Shown here: piece after piece, positions 46,931-58,397 of the stretch
Numbering within the stretch: position 1 is the stretch's first letter
Layout: each line of letters starts with the position of its first letter
Origin: Clitoria ternatea
Lineage: Eukaryota > Streptophyta > Magnoliopsida > Fabales > Fabaceae
Length of the DNA stretch: 64,000 nucleotides
Reading direction: 5' to 3'
Assembly: GCA_037962975.1 (NCBI GenBank)
Contig: CM075673.1
Span: 148,882,667-148,946,666, forward strand
Translations under genes and position numbers: made by a program
Notes under the pieces: generated by a model
Told to the model about the DNA's origin: nothing
What the model saw: only the letters and a program-made list of their open reading frames with translations
The model's database searches: none

Positions 46931-47215
46931 GAATTTATGAACATTGCACACCAAATGTTTGATAAAATGCCTCCATTAAGTGTTTATGAACATTGCACAC
47001 TAAATGTTTGATGAAAGGCCTCTATTGAGTGTTTATGAAAATTCCACACCAAATGTTTGACAAAATGCCTCTATTGAGTGTTTATGAAAATTGCATACCA
47101 AATGTTTGATGAAATGCCTTTAATTAAGTGTTTATGAATTGCACATGCACCAAATGTTTGACGAAATGCCTCTATTGAGTGTTTATGAATTGCACACTAA
47201 ATGTTTAACGAATTC
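46931..47215 (+). repeat. Tandem repeat, about 49 bp, six copies
   Basis: Each unit reads roughly GTTTATGAACATTGCACACC, then AAATGTTTGATGAAATGCC, then TCTATTGAGT. One frame of a unit gives QMFDKMP, like the ARxMFDEMP start of a pentatricopeptide repeat. The unit length is not a multiple of three, so the array is not coding. Confidence 0.85.
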
Positions 47216-47691
47216 CAATCAATGACATTGTTCCGGCCCTAATAATGAAGCTTCTAATTAGTTTTTATTTGTATGTTGAATAGTGTCACACCTCAAGTAT
47301 TGCATTGAGTCATATTCATGGATAGAAGTTAAATTAATGCACCGCGTATAAGTGAAGAGTATAAGAGTAGAGTTGAAACATTTGTAGAGTTTGTAATTCA
47401 AAATACCAAAGATGTGAATAGAAGATACTGTAATTTTATGTTGATGTAGGTTTTGATAATGACACAACAAATGAAGGATCAAGATCAAACATATATATTT
47501 ATGGACAAATTAATTATGTTTGATGATGGAAAATTGATGAATTCTAAAGAAATGTTTCAAGGCATTTAAAGAAGCTTAAATCAAATGGAAAATGATCAAC
47601 AAAGTGCCTAAGGATCAAAGGATTAGAGCCATGATTGAACAAATATCAAAAAGAGTGAAACAAAGTGCCAAAATGCATGAATCAGGTAATT

Positions 47692-48019
47692 GAATCGATT
47701 CACACAGCCATGCATAGCCATATGAATCGATTCATGCATACAGAATGCTCCAGGATGTGCAAAACAAATGGTTGAATCGATTCCCTCCTCCATTGAATCG
47801 ATTCATGCGTTATAAAATGGCCAGGATCTACTTTTCAGGTGATTGAATCGATTCATCCTTGTTAAGAATCGATTCATGCGTGTTATTAATGACCAGGATG
47901 TGTTTTTTAATTGCTTGAATCGATTCACATCACAAAGAATCGATTCATACGCCTGGCAGTGTCCAAGATTGCATAAATAACACTAAAAGAATCGATTCTT
48001 TTATGAAATGAATTGATTC
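47692..48019. repeat. GAATCGATTC palindrome array in the 5' LTR of element C
   Basis: Nine exact copies of the 10-bp palindrome GAATCGATTC, and one variant (GAATTGATTC, 48010-48019), lie within about 330 bases upstream of the TATA box. They occur mostly in pairs. Many are followed by ATGCG or ACAC. Confidence 0.93.
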
Positions 48020-48190
48020 ATTTAGTTCAAATGATTGTTAAACATGCGTTACAAGCTGGAATTGCACAGTGGAAAACTCAAGATCGCACTTCATGAATAA
48101 TGGACCACTAAGCAGACAAAGACAAGCTCCATTACATGATTCATGGATCCATTGGAATATTTTAAGTGAAAATTCCATGTTGCTGGAGGC

Positions 48191-48198
48191 TATAAATA
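48191..48198 (+). promoter_or_regulatory. TATA box of element C LTR
   Basis: GGCTATAAATAGAG is a good plant TATA box, about 170 bases after the palindrome array. The same sequence is at 54365 in the 3' LTR. Confidence 0.75.
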
Positions 48199-49236
48199 GA
48201 GAGGAAATTGAAGAAGCAAAACACACCAAGCAATTGAAGCATTCCCATTTGCTTACTTCTTCCTCCTTGCTTCATTCTCTTCTACTCATTCTCTCTTGTT
48301 CTATATTGGCTTATTCTCTTAGTGAGTTATTTAAGAGTTAGAGAGAAAGTAATTTGTGAGCTAAATTTGTATATCCTCTCTTTGAGAGTTATTATTTGGT
48401 GAGAGCTTTAAATTGTGTATCTACTCTAGTAAGAGAGTTATTTGATTGTAAACCAAACACCATATACACCAAGGTATTCACTCTAGGTTGAGTGGTCACA
48501 AAGGTTGGGGTTCAACCTTTGGGTATTGAGAGATTGTGAGATTGGGTGGGTTGCCCTTTGCTTGTGAGGATTGGGTTCTTGAGTGTGGGACACTAGGAGA
48601 CAATTGCTCAAAGCTTGTAATCTCAAATTCTCAATAGTGGAAATCCTTCAAGTGGGTTGCTTGAAGGCGAGACGTACACCGGGGTGGTGGAACTCGTTAT
48701 ATCGGTTTGCAAATTCTCTCTTCCCTAAACTCATTTAATTTGTGCACTTAAATTGCTCACTTGATTCATTATATCATTCGTAATTAAATTGGACTAAGTG
48801 CATGCTATAAGTTGCAAACTATATTGGTTAACATTGTTGAAGTTAGATTAAATTAAATCCATGAATCAAATGTCTTAAACATTATTGGATTTAGTTATTG
48901 AGGAAGTAAAATATTGGTGTTAACAACTTTGTAAATTATCATGCTTAATTAATTTGTTAGAAGTTGTTTAAGTTACATTTATATTGGAATTAATTATTGT
49001 ATGACAAAGTGTTTCAAGAATTGCCTTAACTAATAACTTGCTTTACTTATCAAAATCAATTCTTGAACATAGTCCATTCAACTCAAAATGTTTAGTATGA
49101 AATGTGCTTCATAATTATTACATCTTTTATATTGCATCATTTGTGTACTACTAATCGTTTTGAAAGGGATTCCGCGCGAAAATTTGAAATACTCAATTCA
49201 CCCCCCCTCTTGAGTATCGAGGCCTTGGCTAACAAT

Positions 49237-49248
49237 TGGTATCAGAGC
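49237..49248 (+). other. Primer-binding site of element C
   Basis: TGGTATCAGAGC, two bases after the LTR ends. It is complementary to initiator tRNA-Met. Confidence 0.95.
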
Positions 49249-49291
49249 TTGACTCTTGGAAGATCAAGCTTAACCGCTTCAAGAGATCAAG

Positions 49292-50440
49292 ATGGCCTCT
49301 ACTTCTTTTGATGCATTTCCACAAGGTGAAATAATAAATAGACCACCAATCTTTAATGGTAAAGACTTTGTTATTTGGAAAGAAAGGTTGAAAATCTTTA
49401 TCCAAGCCTATGACCTCAAGGTATGGAATGCTATTCAATTTGGTCCTTTTATTCCTAAATACATAGTTGATAATATAGAATGTATGAAGCCCATGAACTT
49501 ATGGACTAAGGAAGAAGAAAGAAAGGTACAATTTAATCTTAAAGCTAAAATTCTTATCACATTAGCATTAGAACCTAATGATGTTTCTAGAGTTATTACT
49601 TGTAACAATGCTAAAGAAATGTGGGAAACTCTTGAAATAATTTATGGAAATACTAATGGTGATAAAGATGCAAGAATTAGTACTCTTTCTAGTCAAGATG
49701 AAGAATTCGAAAGAAGCATTGAAAAAGAGACCAACGAGAAGGAAGAAGAAATTGCATGCCTAATGACAAAGCACTCCCAAGATGATGAGGTATGCTCTTT
49801 AAATGCTTTTAGTGATGATAGTGATGATGAAATTGATAAAGATGAATTATTAGAAGCATTTGAAGAATTGCATGAAAAATTTGTCTTGTTATCAAAGAAA
49901 TATGCATGCTCAAAACAAACCATTTTGAAGCTCGAAAATGAATTGCATAACATTCACATTGAAAAGGAAAATCTTAGAATTCAAAATGATGAATTAGTAG
50001 CTTCAAATGCATCACCTAGGACTTGTAATGGTAATAATGATTGCATGCTTATTGATAAATGTATGCTTCTTGAAAATGAGAATAAAGATTTAAAAGAAGC
50101 ACTTAGTAAGTTTACAAGTAGTCAAGAGAATCTAAGTGCACCTCTTGAAAATCAAAGGCATACACTTGATAGAAGAAAAATAGTTCATTACAAGAACCAT
50201 TTTGCATCCTACAAAGAAAAATCCAAATCCTCTCTAAGATGCACAAACCATGAAAGAAAAAGAAACTCTATGTCTAATTGTTGTATGAACCATTATAATT
50301 CTAAAATGACTTACTCTTTGAATGCAACATGTTTTCATTGTGGAATATATGGTCATATATCTTCTAATTGCTTTATAAAGAAATCCCGTCAAAAGTGTAC
50401 AAGAAAGGTATGGATTCCAAAAACAAATTTGAAATCCTAA
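49292..50440 (+). CDS. Intact Ty1/copia Gag protein of element C
   Basis: This 382-residue frame begins MASTSFDAFPQGEIINRPPI about 45 bases after the primer site. Residues 15-130 match the copia gag core (FNGKDFVIWKERLKIFIQAY, and NAKEMWETLEIIYGNT). An acidic, coiled-coil-like middle follows (about 150-290). A CCHC zinc knuckle, CFHCGIYGHISSNC, is near 350, and the tail VWIPKTNLKS resembles SIRE/Maximus-type gag ends. Gag packages the element's RNA into virus-like particles in the cytoplasm. No pol follows, so transposition would need pol proteins from a related autonomous element. The open frame suggests selection or very recent origin. Confidence 0.92.
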   Translation: MASTSFDAFPQGEIINRPPIFNGKDFVIWKERLKIFIQAYDLKVWNAIQFGPFIPKYIVDNIECMKPMNLWTKEEERKVQFNLKAKILITLALEPNDVSRVITCNNAKEMWETLEIIYGNTNGDKDARISTLSSQDEEFERSIEKETNEKEEEIACLMTKHSQDDEVCSLNAFSDDSDDEIDKDELLEAFEELHEKFVLLSKKYACSKQTILKLENELHNIHIEKENLRIQNDELVASNASPRTCNGNNDCMLIDKCMLLENENKDLKEALSKFTSSQENLSAPLENQRHTLDRRKIVHYKNHFASYKEKSKSSLRCTNHERKRNSMSNCCMNHYNSKMTYSLNATCFHCGIYGHISSNCFIKKSRQKCTRKVWIPKTNLKS

Positions 50441-53400
50441 ACTAACAACAAAGGACCCAACTCTTAAAGGGTACCATAAAACTTGACATTTTTGTAGGAA
50501 CACTTTAAATCGACAATCTCTCATTGACGAATAGCCAAAAGAATCAAGATTCATGATCTTCACTCCAAAGAACAAAGGATGAAAAAGACAAGGACATAAA
50601 TTTTGTAAAACTCCAAGGTACGATCGGATCCTTACTCTAGTTAATTAAATATCATGTTGACTATATGTTTTGTATGCTTAATTATGTTGAACAATATATG
50701 AACTTGGTTGATATTTTATTAAGAATTTTTAGAAATATCTAAATAATTCTATACTTGTTTATAATGAATTTTGATGTGTGAAAATCAAACTTTGATTTGA
50801 TATATTTGAGTTTGAACATGAAAGGTGTAAAGTTTTGAAATGAATAATTGAAATCTTAGGATCAATGATGTATATCCTTATGATTTTTGATGATTGGTGC
50901 ATGATTGCTTAAATAACATGTTTTAATTTCATGAAAAACTTGAGATTAAAGTTGTTTGCATCCATGTGTGTTAGGAAGGATTGAGACATGAAAATGTTGA
51001 AATACTAAATCTTGTTGCTTAGATTCAAAGTCCCAAATGATGCATAAACTCTTAATGATATATGATGTATGAATTCTTGAATGAAGCATGTATGAATCCT
51101 TGGTAACATATGAATGATGCATGAACTTTTGATTGAATATGAATTCTTGATAATGTATTGTTTATTGAATAAGAAATATGTTGGTTAGCTAGTGGTATCT
51201 AAATAACAAACATCTTCCTTTAACAATGGTATCAATTGAATTAGTAAGAGGAAGAGATCATGAGGACATATTCTTGATTAGATACTTGCCACTATGCTTT
51301 GATGATAAATACATATGTTGTATACAAGTGGTATTCATGCTTTGACAATTTATGCATAATTTATTGGTATGTCATTTTCTTAACAAGCATCTTTTCATAA
51401 CAAGTGGCATTGAACTTCATATTAAGAAAATGTTATGACTAGTTGATTATGACAAACCTTAAAGTTGCTTTAAGTTAGGACTATGTTATGCTTACATGTT
51501 TTACAAAGTTGTCCATCTTAGGCAAAATATTTTCTATGCAATTATATGTTGGTTTTGATAATGCCTAAGGAGAAAGTATGTATGCTCTATGCCTAGACTT
51601 TAATTTCATGACTAGTAACATGTATATGACAATGCATGATTTTGGTGACATGTAAATGACAATGTATGATATGTGATAATACTTGGTATATTAAAGGACA
51701 ATGCATTATTATACATGACATGACCTTCCTTGATACACCATGCTTGAGTAAATTGGCATCTATCTTAAGTGACATATATGTTTGATGATGCATGATCTTG
51801 AATGTGAAAAGAAACTTGAATATATGCATCGTTGAGATTGAAAAGAATGTTTGAACAACATTATGATGTATGCTTGAATGTCAACAATCTTGTGATAATA
51901 TGCTTAAATGTTTATAATTGATATCAAGAGCTTATATTGGCAAATCCATCTAGTGATATCATGCCTAGATACTAGTAACAAGCGGTATGGACAATGAATA
52001 AGTAATAAATGGTGTTGATCAAGAAAAGAATGCTTGACATAAAAAGGGTCATAGATATATTGGCATGTGTTATAATATAAATGCATGAGTAAGCCAACAA
52101 GTTGTATTAATCATTCCACCATTGCTATGATACCTACATTTGAGTGCATATTGTTGAAAATTCTTCTATGATTACCACTTTGATTGATGATTGACCAATG
52201 AATTTTATATACAATTGGTATCTAACTTTTGAGTGATATCTATTCATATTGTTATTTCTATTGGTTGAATAAGTGGCATCTATTGAAAGAAGTTGATCAT
52301 ATGCTTAAGAATTACATCAATTAGCTTAACAATTGGTATTCAATTACAATTGGTATTCAATTACATGTGTTAATAACATTTAGTATTAGACTTGATCAAA
52401 TTAGTGTAATTGGGTTCATAACAATTGGTATCAATATATGTGAAAAGGGGAGAATATATCATGACATCTTAGTATCTATTAAATGACTAAGGAGGAGATA
52501 TTATCTTGCATGATACATTATGATCTTCTAACAAATTGGTATATCCTTCAACAATTAGTATCTATTAAATGCATGACATGTGTTCAATAATTGGTATCAA
52601 ACTTCATCAAATTGATTTCACATGTTAATAAGTGGTATATGTTTTTACAAGTGACATCAATTACAATAGTAAGGGGGAGCATACACATGAATGAATATCC
52701 ATCTTTTTACCTCTCTATGATTATGTTTATGACATTTATGCTTACAATTTTATTCTCCTATATGCCTACTTGGAAAAATCCTTATGTGTTTGATAATGCC
52801 AAAAAGGAAATGATATATGTGCTTACTTGAAATGATATGTATGCTTATTTGGAAAGAATCATGTGACGCTTACCATACATGAAAGTAATATCAATTACAT
52901 GTTTGAAAATGAGTTAGTAATCAATTATATGCTTACTTGATGAATGAATTATGTGAGTGATTATTGACTCTAAATGCATCAAATTGGTATATATCCTTGA
53001 TCATGATATGAGCTTTGATTTGAAATCCTTTTCATGAAATATTTGCTCTAAATCTCTCTTATTCAAATAGATGAGTTTATTGATGGCATAGAATATAGAT
53101 GATAATCTTTTTGATGATGCCAAAGGGGGAGAGATTAGTGAAAGGATTAGTAAAATGTTATTTATGCCAAAAAGAGGAGAATTATTATGACTATTGTTTT
53201 ATCATAAGGAAAGTTTTTGATGATGCCAAAGGGGGAGAAGGTTATAGGAAGATATAGTCTTTTACAAAGGGGGAGAGATATAAAGAGAGATATATATAAG
53301 AAAGGGGGAGAAGATAAACACTACCACTATGCTCTAAATTAGATGAACTATTTTGTGGTATCTATTATTGATATCTATTGTATGATTAAAGGGAGATGAT

Positions 53401-53588
53401 TAAGAAGGAGAGAACATATATTAAGGGGGAGAGACCTTTGTTTCTTAAATACTTTCTTGATTTCTTGTGTCTATGATTTCATCAACATGTGGTATCAAAT
53501 TATATATGATAGGGGGAGTCTTTCTTGCAATATGTATGAATTGTTATGATACTAACACCCCAAGAGACAAGCATTTGTTGTCATCATC
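50441..53588 (+). other. Non-coding interior of element C with iterated PBS-like and PPT-like motifs
   Basis: 3.1 kb without a pol domain. Motifs like ACAATTGGTATC recur many times (for example near 52210, 52330, 52420 and 52590), echoing the LTR/primer-site junction. Toward the end, GATGATGCCAAAGGGGGAGA-type tracts recur (53115, 53217, 53268, 53300, 53420), echoing the polypurine tract. The open frames here are short and unsupported. Confidence 0.75.
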
Positions 53589-53602
53589 AAAAAGGGGGAG
53601 AA
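53589..53602 (+). other. Polypurine tract of element C
   Basis: AAAAAGGGGGAGAA immediately before the 3' LTR. Confidence 0.93.
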
Positions 53603-55408
53603 TGTAATTTTATGTTGATGTAGGTTTTGATAATGACACAACAAATGAAGGATCAAGATCAAACATATATATTTATGGACAAATTAATTATGTTTGATGA
53701 TGGAAAATTGATGAATTCTAAAGAAATGTTTCAAGGCATTTAAAGAAGCTTAAATCAAATGGAAAATGATCAACAAAGTGCCTAAGGATCAAAGGATTAG
53801 AGCCATGATTGAACAAATATCAAAAAGAGTGAAACAAAGTGCCAAAATGCATGAATCAGGTAATTGAATCGATTCACACAGCCATGCATAGCCATATGAA
53901 TCGATTCATGCGTACAGAATGCTCCAGGATGTGCAAAACAAATGGTTGAATCGATTCCCTCCTCCATTGAATCGATTCATGCGTTATAAAATGGCCAGGA
54001 TCTACTTTTCAGGTGATTGAATCGATTCATCCTTGTTAAGAATCGATTCATGCGTGTTATTAATGACCAGGATGTGTTTTTTAATTGCTTGAATCGATTC
54101 ACATCACAAAGAATCGATTCATACGCCTGGCAGTGTCCAAGATTGCATAAATAACACTAAAAGAATCGATTCTTTTATGAAATGAATTGATTCATTTAGT
54201 TCAAATGATTGTTAAACATGCGTTACAAGCTGGAATTGCACAGTGGAAAACTCAAGATCGCACTTCATGAATAATGGACCACTAAGCAGACAAAGACAAG
54301 CTCCATTACATGATTCATGGATCCATTGGAATATTTTAAGTGAAAATTCCATGTTGCTGGAGGCTATAAATAGAGAGGAAATTGAAGAAGCAAAACACAC
54401 CAAGCAATTGAAGCATTCCCATTTGCTTACTTCTTCCTCCTTGCTTCATTCTCTTCTACTCATTCTCTCTTGTTCTATATTGGCTTATTCTCTTAGTGAG
54501 TTATTTAAGAGTTAGAGAGAAAGTAATTTGTGAGCTAAATTTGTATATCCTCTCTTTGAGAGTTATTATTTGGTGAGAGCTTTAAATTGTGTATCTACTC
54601 TAGTAAGAGAGTTATTTGATTGTAAACCAAACACCATATACACCAAGGTATTCACTCTAGGTTGAGTGGTCACAAAGGTTGGGGTTCAACCTTTGGGTAT
54701 TGAGAGATTGTGAGATTGGGTGGGTTGCCCTTTGCTTGTGAGGATTGGGTTCTTGAGTGTGGGACACTAGGAGACAATTGCTCAAAGCTTGTAATCTCAA
54801 ATTCTCAATAGTGGAAATCCTTCAAGTGGGTTGCTTGAAGGCGAGACGTACACCGGGGTGGTGGAACTCGTTATATCGGTTTGCAAATTCTCTCTTCCCT
54901 AAACTCATTTAATTTGTGCACTTAAATTGCTTACTTGATTCATTATATCATTCGTAATTAAATTGGACTAAGTGCATGCTATAAGTTGCAAACTATATTG
55001 GTTAACATTGTTGAAGTTAGATTAAATTAAATCCATGAATCAAATGTCTTAAACATTATTGGATTTAGTTATTGAGGAAGTAAAATATTGGTGTTAACAA
55101 CTTTGTAAATTATCATGCTTAATTAATTTGTTAGAAGTTGTTTAAGTTACATTTATATTGGAATTAATTATTGTATGACAAAGTGTTTCAAGAATTGCCT
55201 TAACTAATAACTTGCTTTACTTATCAAAATCAATTCTTGAACATAGTCCATTCAACTCAAAATGTTTAGTATGAAATGTGCTTCATAATTATTACATCTT
55301 TTATATTGCATCATTTGTGTACTACTAATCGTTTTGAAAGGGATTCCGCGCGAAAATTTGAAATACTCAATTCACCCCCCCTCTTGAGTATCGAGGCCTT
55401 GGCTAACA
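53603..55408 (+). repeat. 3' LTR of element C
   Basis: 1806 bp and nearly identical to the 5' LTR. Differences noted are ATGCATAC versus ATGCGTAC (47735 area versus 53909 area) and one C/T change near the LTR end. It carries the palindrome array at 53866-54193 and the TATA box at 54365. Confidence 0.96.
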
Positions 55409-55430
55409 GATACTATTTCTTTTGTCTTAA

Positions 55431-56011
55431 ATGAAGGAGTACATGTCTACTAGGATTGGAAGACTAGAGCACCCTGGTAAAATATGGGCTGCTAGTAGAG
55501 GCTACACCATAAAGAGTGTCTATGGTCCTTCTACTTCTTTTATTTCATCAATGGATATGTATAAAATGTTCAAGTCAAAGTTTAATGAGGCTAGAGCTAT
55601 TCTTACATCTGAGTATGAGGTAAAATTCAAATAGTTCCAACAGGTCTGGATATGCAAGCCCAACAAATTCAATCTTTGATGCAATAGTTATAGCAGACAA
55701 CTTCCATATCAAACCTTGTCCTTGTCCCTGAGCCTGTGCCTACAACTATACCTATTAGCACGAAGGGTTCATGTGTGGGTGCAAATCCTGATGGTCATTA
55801 CACTGACACTGATATTGGAGAGATGTGTGAGTTGTTAATTGATTGAGTAGATGACCCGATTGCCATTGGTATGGTATATCGTTGCTTTGGTGCCTACAAA
55901 GGAGGTTTTCTATGTTGCACAAGCACTTCAACAATTCCTTATATGGCCAACATCACTGTTAAAGGTTGTTCATGATCTGGTATGTTCAAAAGTCACGATA
56001 AGTTTATCATG

Positions 56012-56047
<36 letters not shown>

Positions 56048-57320
56048 TACCTATTACTTATTATTTAAGTATTTTATATGGGAAGTATGAAGTTCTTGCT
56101 CCTGTTAAGGTAAATTCAATATGGCAGTTGTTCTGTTCAAGAACCAGGATCAAGAGTTGACTGTCTTAACCGGGGTCAGAGGTTAAGTTTCCTGACCGTA
56201 GTTACCTCACCAACTCTCAGTTTTACACCGCCTAAGTAGACTATGGTATTTTACACCTAGGTTCAATGGGAATCCAAGGTTCTTCAAGTAAAGGTGGCTA
56301 TTGATGTTCTATCCATATTGAAGTCAAAGAACCACACCGGAGGTGTACCTGCAAAAGATTCTCTGATGCTTAAGTCAGTACGGTCACTAAGGTAATATGA
56401 TATTACAGAGGTAACTTACAGGATTAGATCAGATCCTTCTTTAGTAATAAATGAATTGTATTTATAGTGTTTACCTTAGCTTAGGAAGTGATTTGACCAT
56501 ATTCCTAACTTACTGTTGCTACAGTGTCTGCAGGGTCAGGTTGCCCATACCTCCTCTGACTTATTGTCTGGTTGTCAGTTACGAGCCGGGGTTAAGGGAT
56601 GAGTCCCTAGTCATCCAACAGTTTCAGACTTCGGTTATAGACTTGCAGCCTTTTAAATGGCGTGGCATGGTGCTCTTAGACACCGATCTGGGTCTTGGTC
56701 ACCACCCCGGATCAGCAGTCATGAAGAGTTTATGCTAAGATGGATGACAACCCTGCTTAGGTGCCTTGGAACAAAGAAGTATTCGGTAGGATGAACAATT
56801 TTCTCATTTACATTGATCAACTTATTAGAGATAACTAATGGGAAGATCATGCACAATATCTTTATTCTTCAGTTTTGGGAGATGTAAGTATACTTATACA
56901 TATAAATATATATTTACTTGTTTCATGTGTATTAACCTTTTTCAATATATGTATGTTGTAGGTTCATGTATGAATTATGTGTGGCTGAGGAAAAACATGT
57001 CACGTATAAATTTTTATAGCCTGAATCCATACAGAGAAATGGTAACAAGGCTGTGCAAACTCAAGCTTACATCTAGAATTGGATGTGTGAATCAAACAAG
57101 AAGGTTTATTTGGCCCTATATCATGCCAAGTAAGTTGACACACTATATATATTATGCTTGTATATATATATATATACACACACACACTTATCTTGACTAC
57201 TTATCTGTCCAACGGATAACATTGCTACATGTATTTATTGAGTTCACGACTCTCTTCCCGTATAATTTAAAATTTGTGTTGAAGCTTAAGTTGACATCGA
57301 AACTTCACTTAATATTATGA
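55431..57320 (+). pseudogene. Coding remnants of the CACTA transposon
   Basis: VSTRIGRLEHPGKIWAASRG-like sequence begins at about 55440 and runs open to 55634 (TSFISSMDMYKMFKSKFNEA). After stops, HYTDTDIGEMCELLID and, in another frame, VFYVAQALQQFLIWPTSLLK (about 55900-55970) follow. The latter two resemble the plant En/Spm accessory transposase (Transposase_24/Ptta type). Further on, VPWNKEVFGRMNNFLIYIDQ (about 56760) might belong to a C-terminal domain, but I cannot name it. Stops and frame changes are everywhere. Confidence 0.6.
56014..56043. repeat. TA dinucleotide microsatellite
   Basis: About 14 consecutive AT/TA units inside the CACTA remnant. A shorter TA/CA run lies at 57160-57187. 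Confidence 0.9.
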
Positions 57321-58043
57321 ACAATGAATGAATTTGTTATTAGACATTTCTAATTGGCGTTATTTTTTTTAATAAAGCTATAAATGGATACAATCAATTG
57401 AGGGACGTCAACTCAAAGAAAAAATTACAATGACTATACCCAAAAGTAAATACACTTTGACTATAAAGTGTACTTATAGATTATATTTTTATATTTTGAA
57501 GCAAATTAATATTAACAAATATTTTATTTTGTATATATTGTGTAGTATCGTAGACAAATAGGTAATCATAAGTGTAGGTATTATATCATAAAGACCATAC
57601 AGGCTATTATAGAAGCAAACATAATAGAAACATGGACAATTGTAAGTTTCATAATTCTTTAATTTTAAACAAATTTGGGTCATAAAGTGAAATTTGTATA
57701 TTTGTATGATAATAAACTTATATATATAATTTATAAATCTTTTAGGACCGGTCACCATACAATACCAAAAACATCGATCAAATTCAAGAGGAATAGGCTA
57801 AATATTTTCTTTGAGTTACAAGACAATAGAAATTAGATATATATTTCACTAGGTGTAAATTAGAAGTAATTATGTAACTTACATATATGTTAGGTACAAA
57901 ATATTACATTCATTCATGAAATTTAAGTGATATTAGATTATTTAATTGTATACTATAAATATATTGTTTAGGACTATCTGTTGTTTTAATATAATTTGCA
58001 AGTTTGAGATAAATACAAAAACAAAATGTACATTAAAAAAGGC
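57321..58043. other. AT-rich interior of the CACTA element
   Basis: No gene recognised. The open frame at 57489-57758 (minus) is low in complexity. Confidence 0.5.
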
Positions 58044-58390
58044 GCACTTATAAACTCGATTTAAGCTTCAACTGAGTTTATATGCAACGTATAAACTTGG
58101 TTCTAGATAGAATAAAGTTTGTAGGGAGGGTATAGGAAACATCGTTGAACTCGGTTCTAGACAGAGCCAAGTTCGTAGGGTGTATCTATAAACATGGTTT
58201 TGCATAGAACTGAGTTTATAGGGTGCATCTATCAACACGGTTCTATTTGGGACCGAGTTTACAGGTTTCCTACAGACAAGGTTATGAATCGAGTTCATAC
58301 ATCCAAACTTACAAACACGATGACAACAAACGCATTTTGGCAATCGAGTTTATAACTATTTTAACCAAGTTCATAGACCATTTTTACACT
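58044..58390. repeat. Right subterminal repeats of the CACTA element
   Basis: Repeated units such as AACTCGGTTCTAGACAGAGC followed by CAAGTTCGTAGGG and AACTGAGTTTATAGGG, about 50-60 bases apart, in both orientations. Confidence 0.8.
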
Positions 58391-58397
58391 AGTGTGA

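Larger units (their letters stand above)
47429..49234 (+). repeat. 5' LTR of element C
   Basis: 1806 bp, TG...CA. It contains an array of GAATCGATTC palindromes and a TATAAATA promoter element. Confidence 0.96.
47429..55408 (+). mobile_element. Young gag-only Ty1/copia element (element C)
   Basis: Two LTRs of identical length (1806 bp), TGTAATTTTATG ... CTTGGCTAACA, are flanked by GATAC (47424-47428 and 55409-55413). A primer site TGGTATCAGAGC (49237) and a polypurine tract (53589-53602) are in place. The interior encodes one intact gag and no protease, integrase, reverse transcriptase or RNase H. This matches the TR-GAG type of non-autonomous element. I noticed only two differences between the LTRs, so insertion is very recent. 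It is inserted in the CACTA element. Confidence 0.95.
46288..58394 (+). mobile_element. CACTA (En/Spm-type) DNA transposon interrupted by element C
   Basis: The left end is CACTAATGCAAAAAATATCT and the right end, read inverted, is CACTAGTGTAAAAATGGTCT. The 3-bp duplication TGA flanks both (46285-46287 and 58395-58397). Both ends carry subterminal repeats of an AAACTCGGTTC.../...GAGTTTATA type. Without element C (7980 bp plus its 5-bp duplication) it is about 4.1 kb. Coding remnants between 55431 and 57320 include a fragment resembling the plant CACTA accessory transposase. No intact transposase remains. Confidence 0.85.

Noticed and set aside
48069..48341. 90-codon open frame present twice (also 54243-54515)
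   Set aside because: It lies in the copia LTR and is identical only because the LTRs are; no sign of selection for coding.
56838..57320. 160-codon open frame as a gene
   Set aside because: AT-rich with TA/CA microsatellites and Tyr/Ile-rich translation; at most a remnant of CACTA coding sequence.
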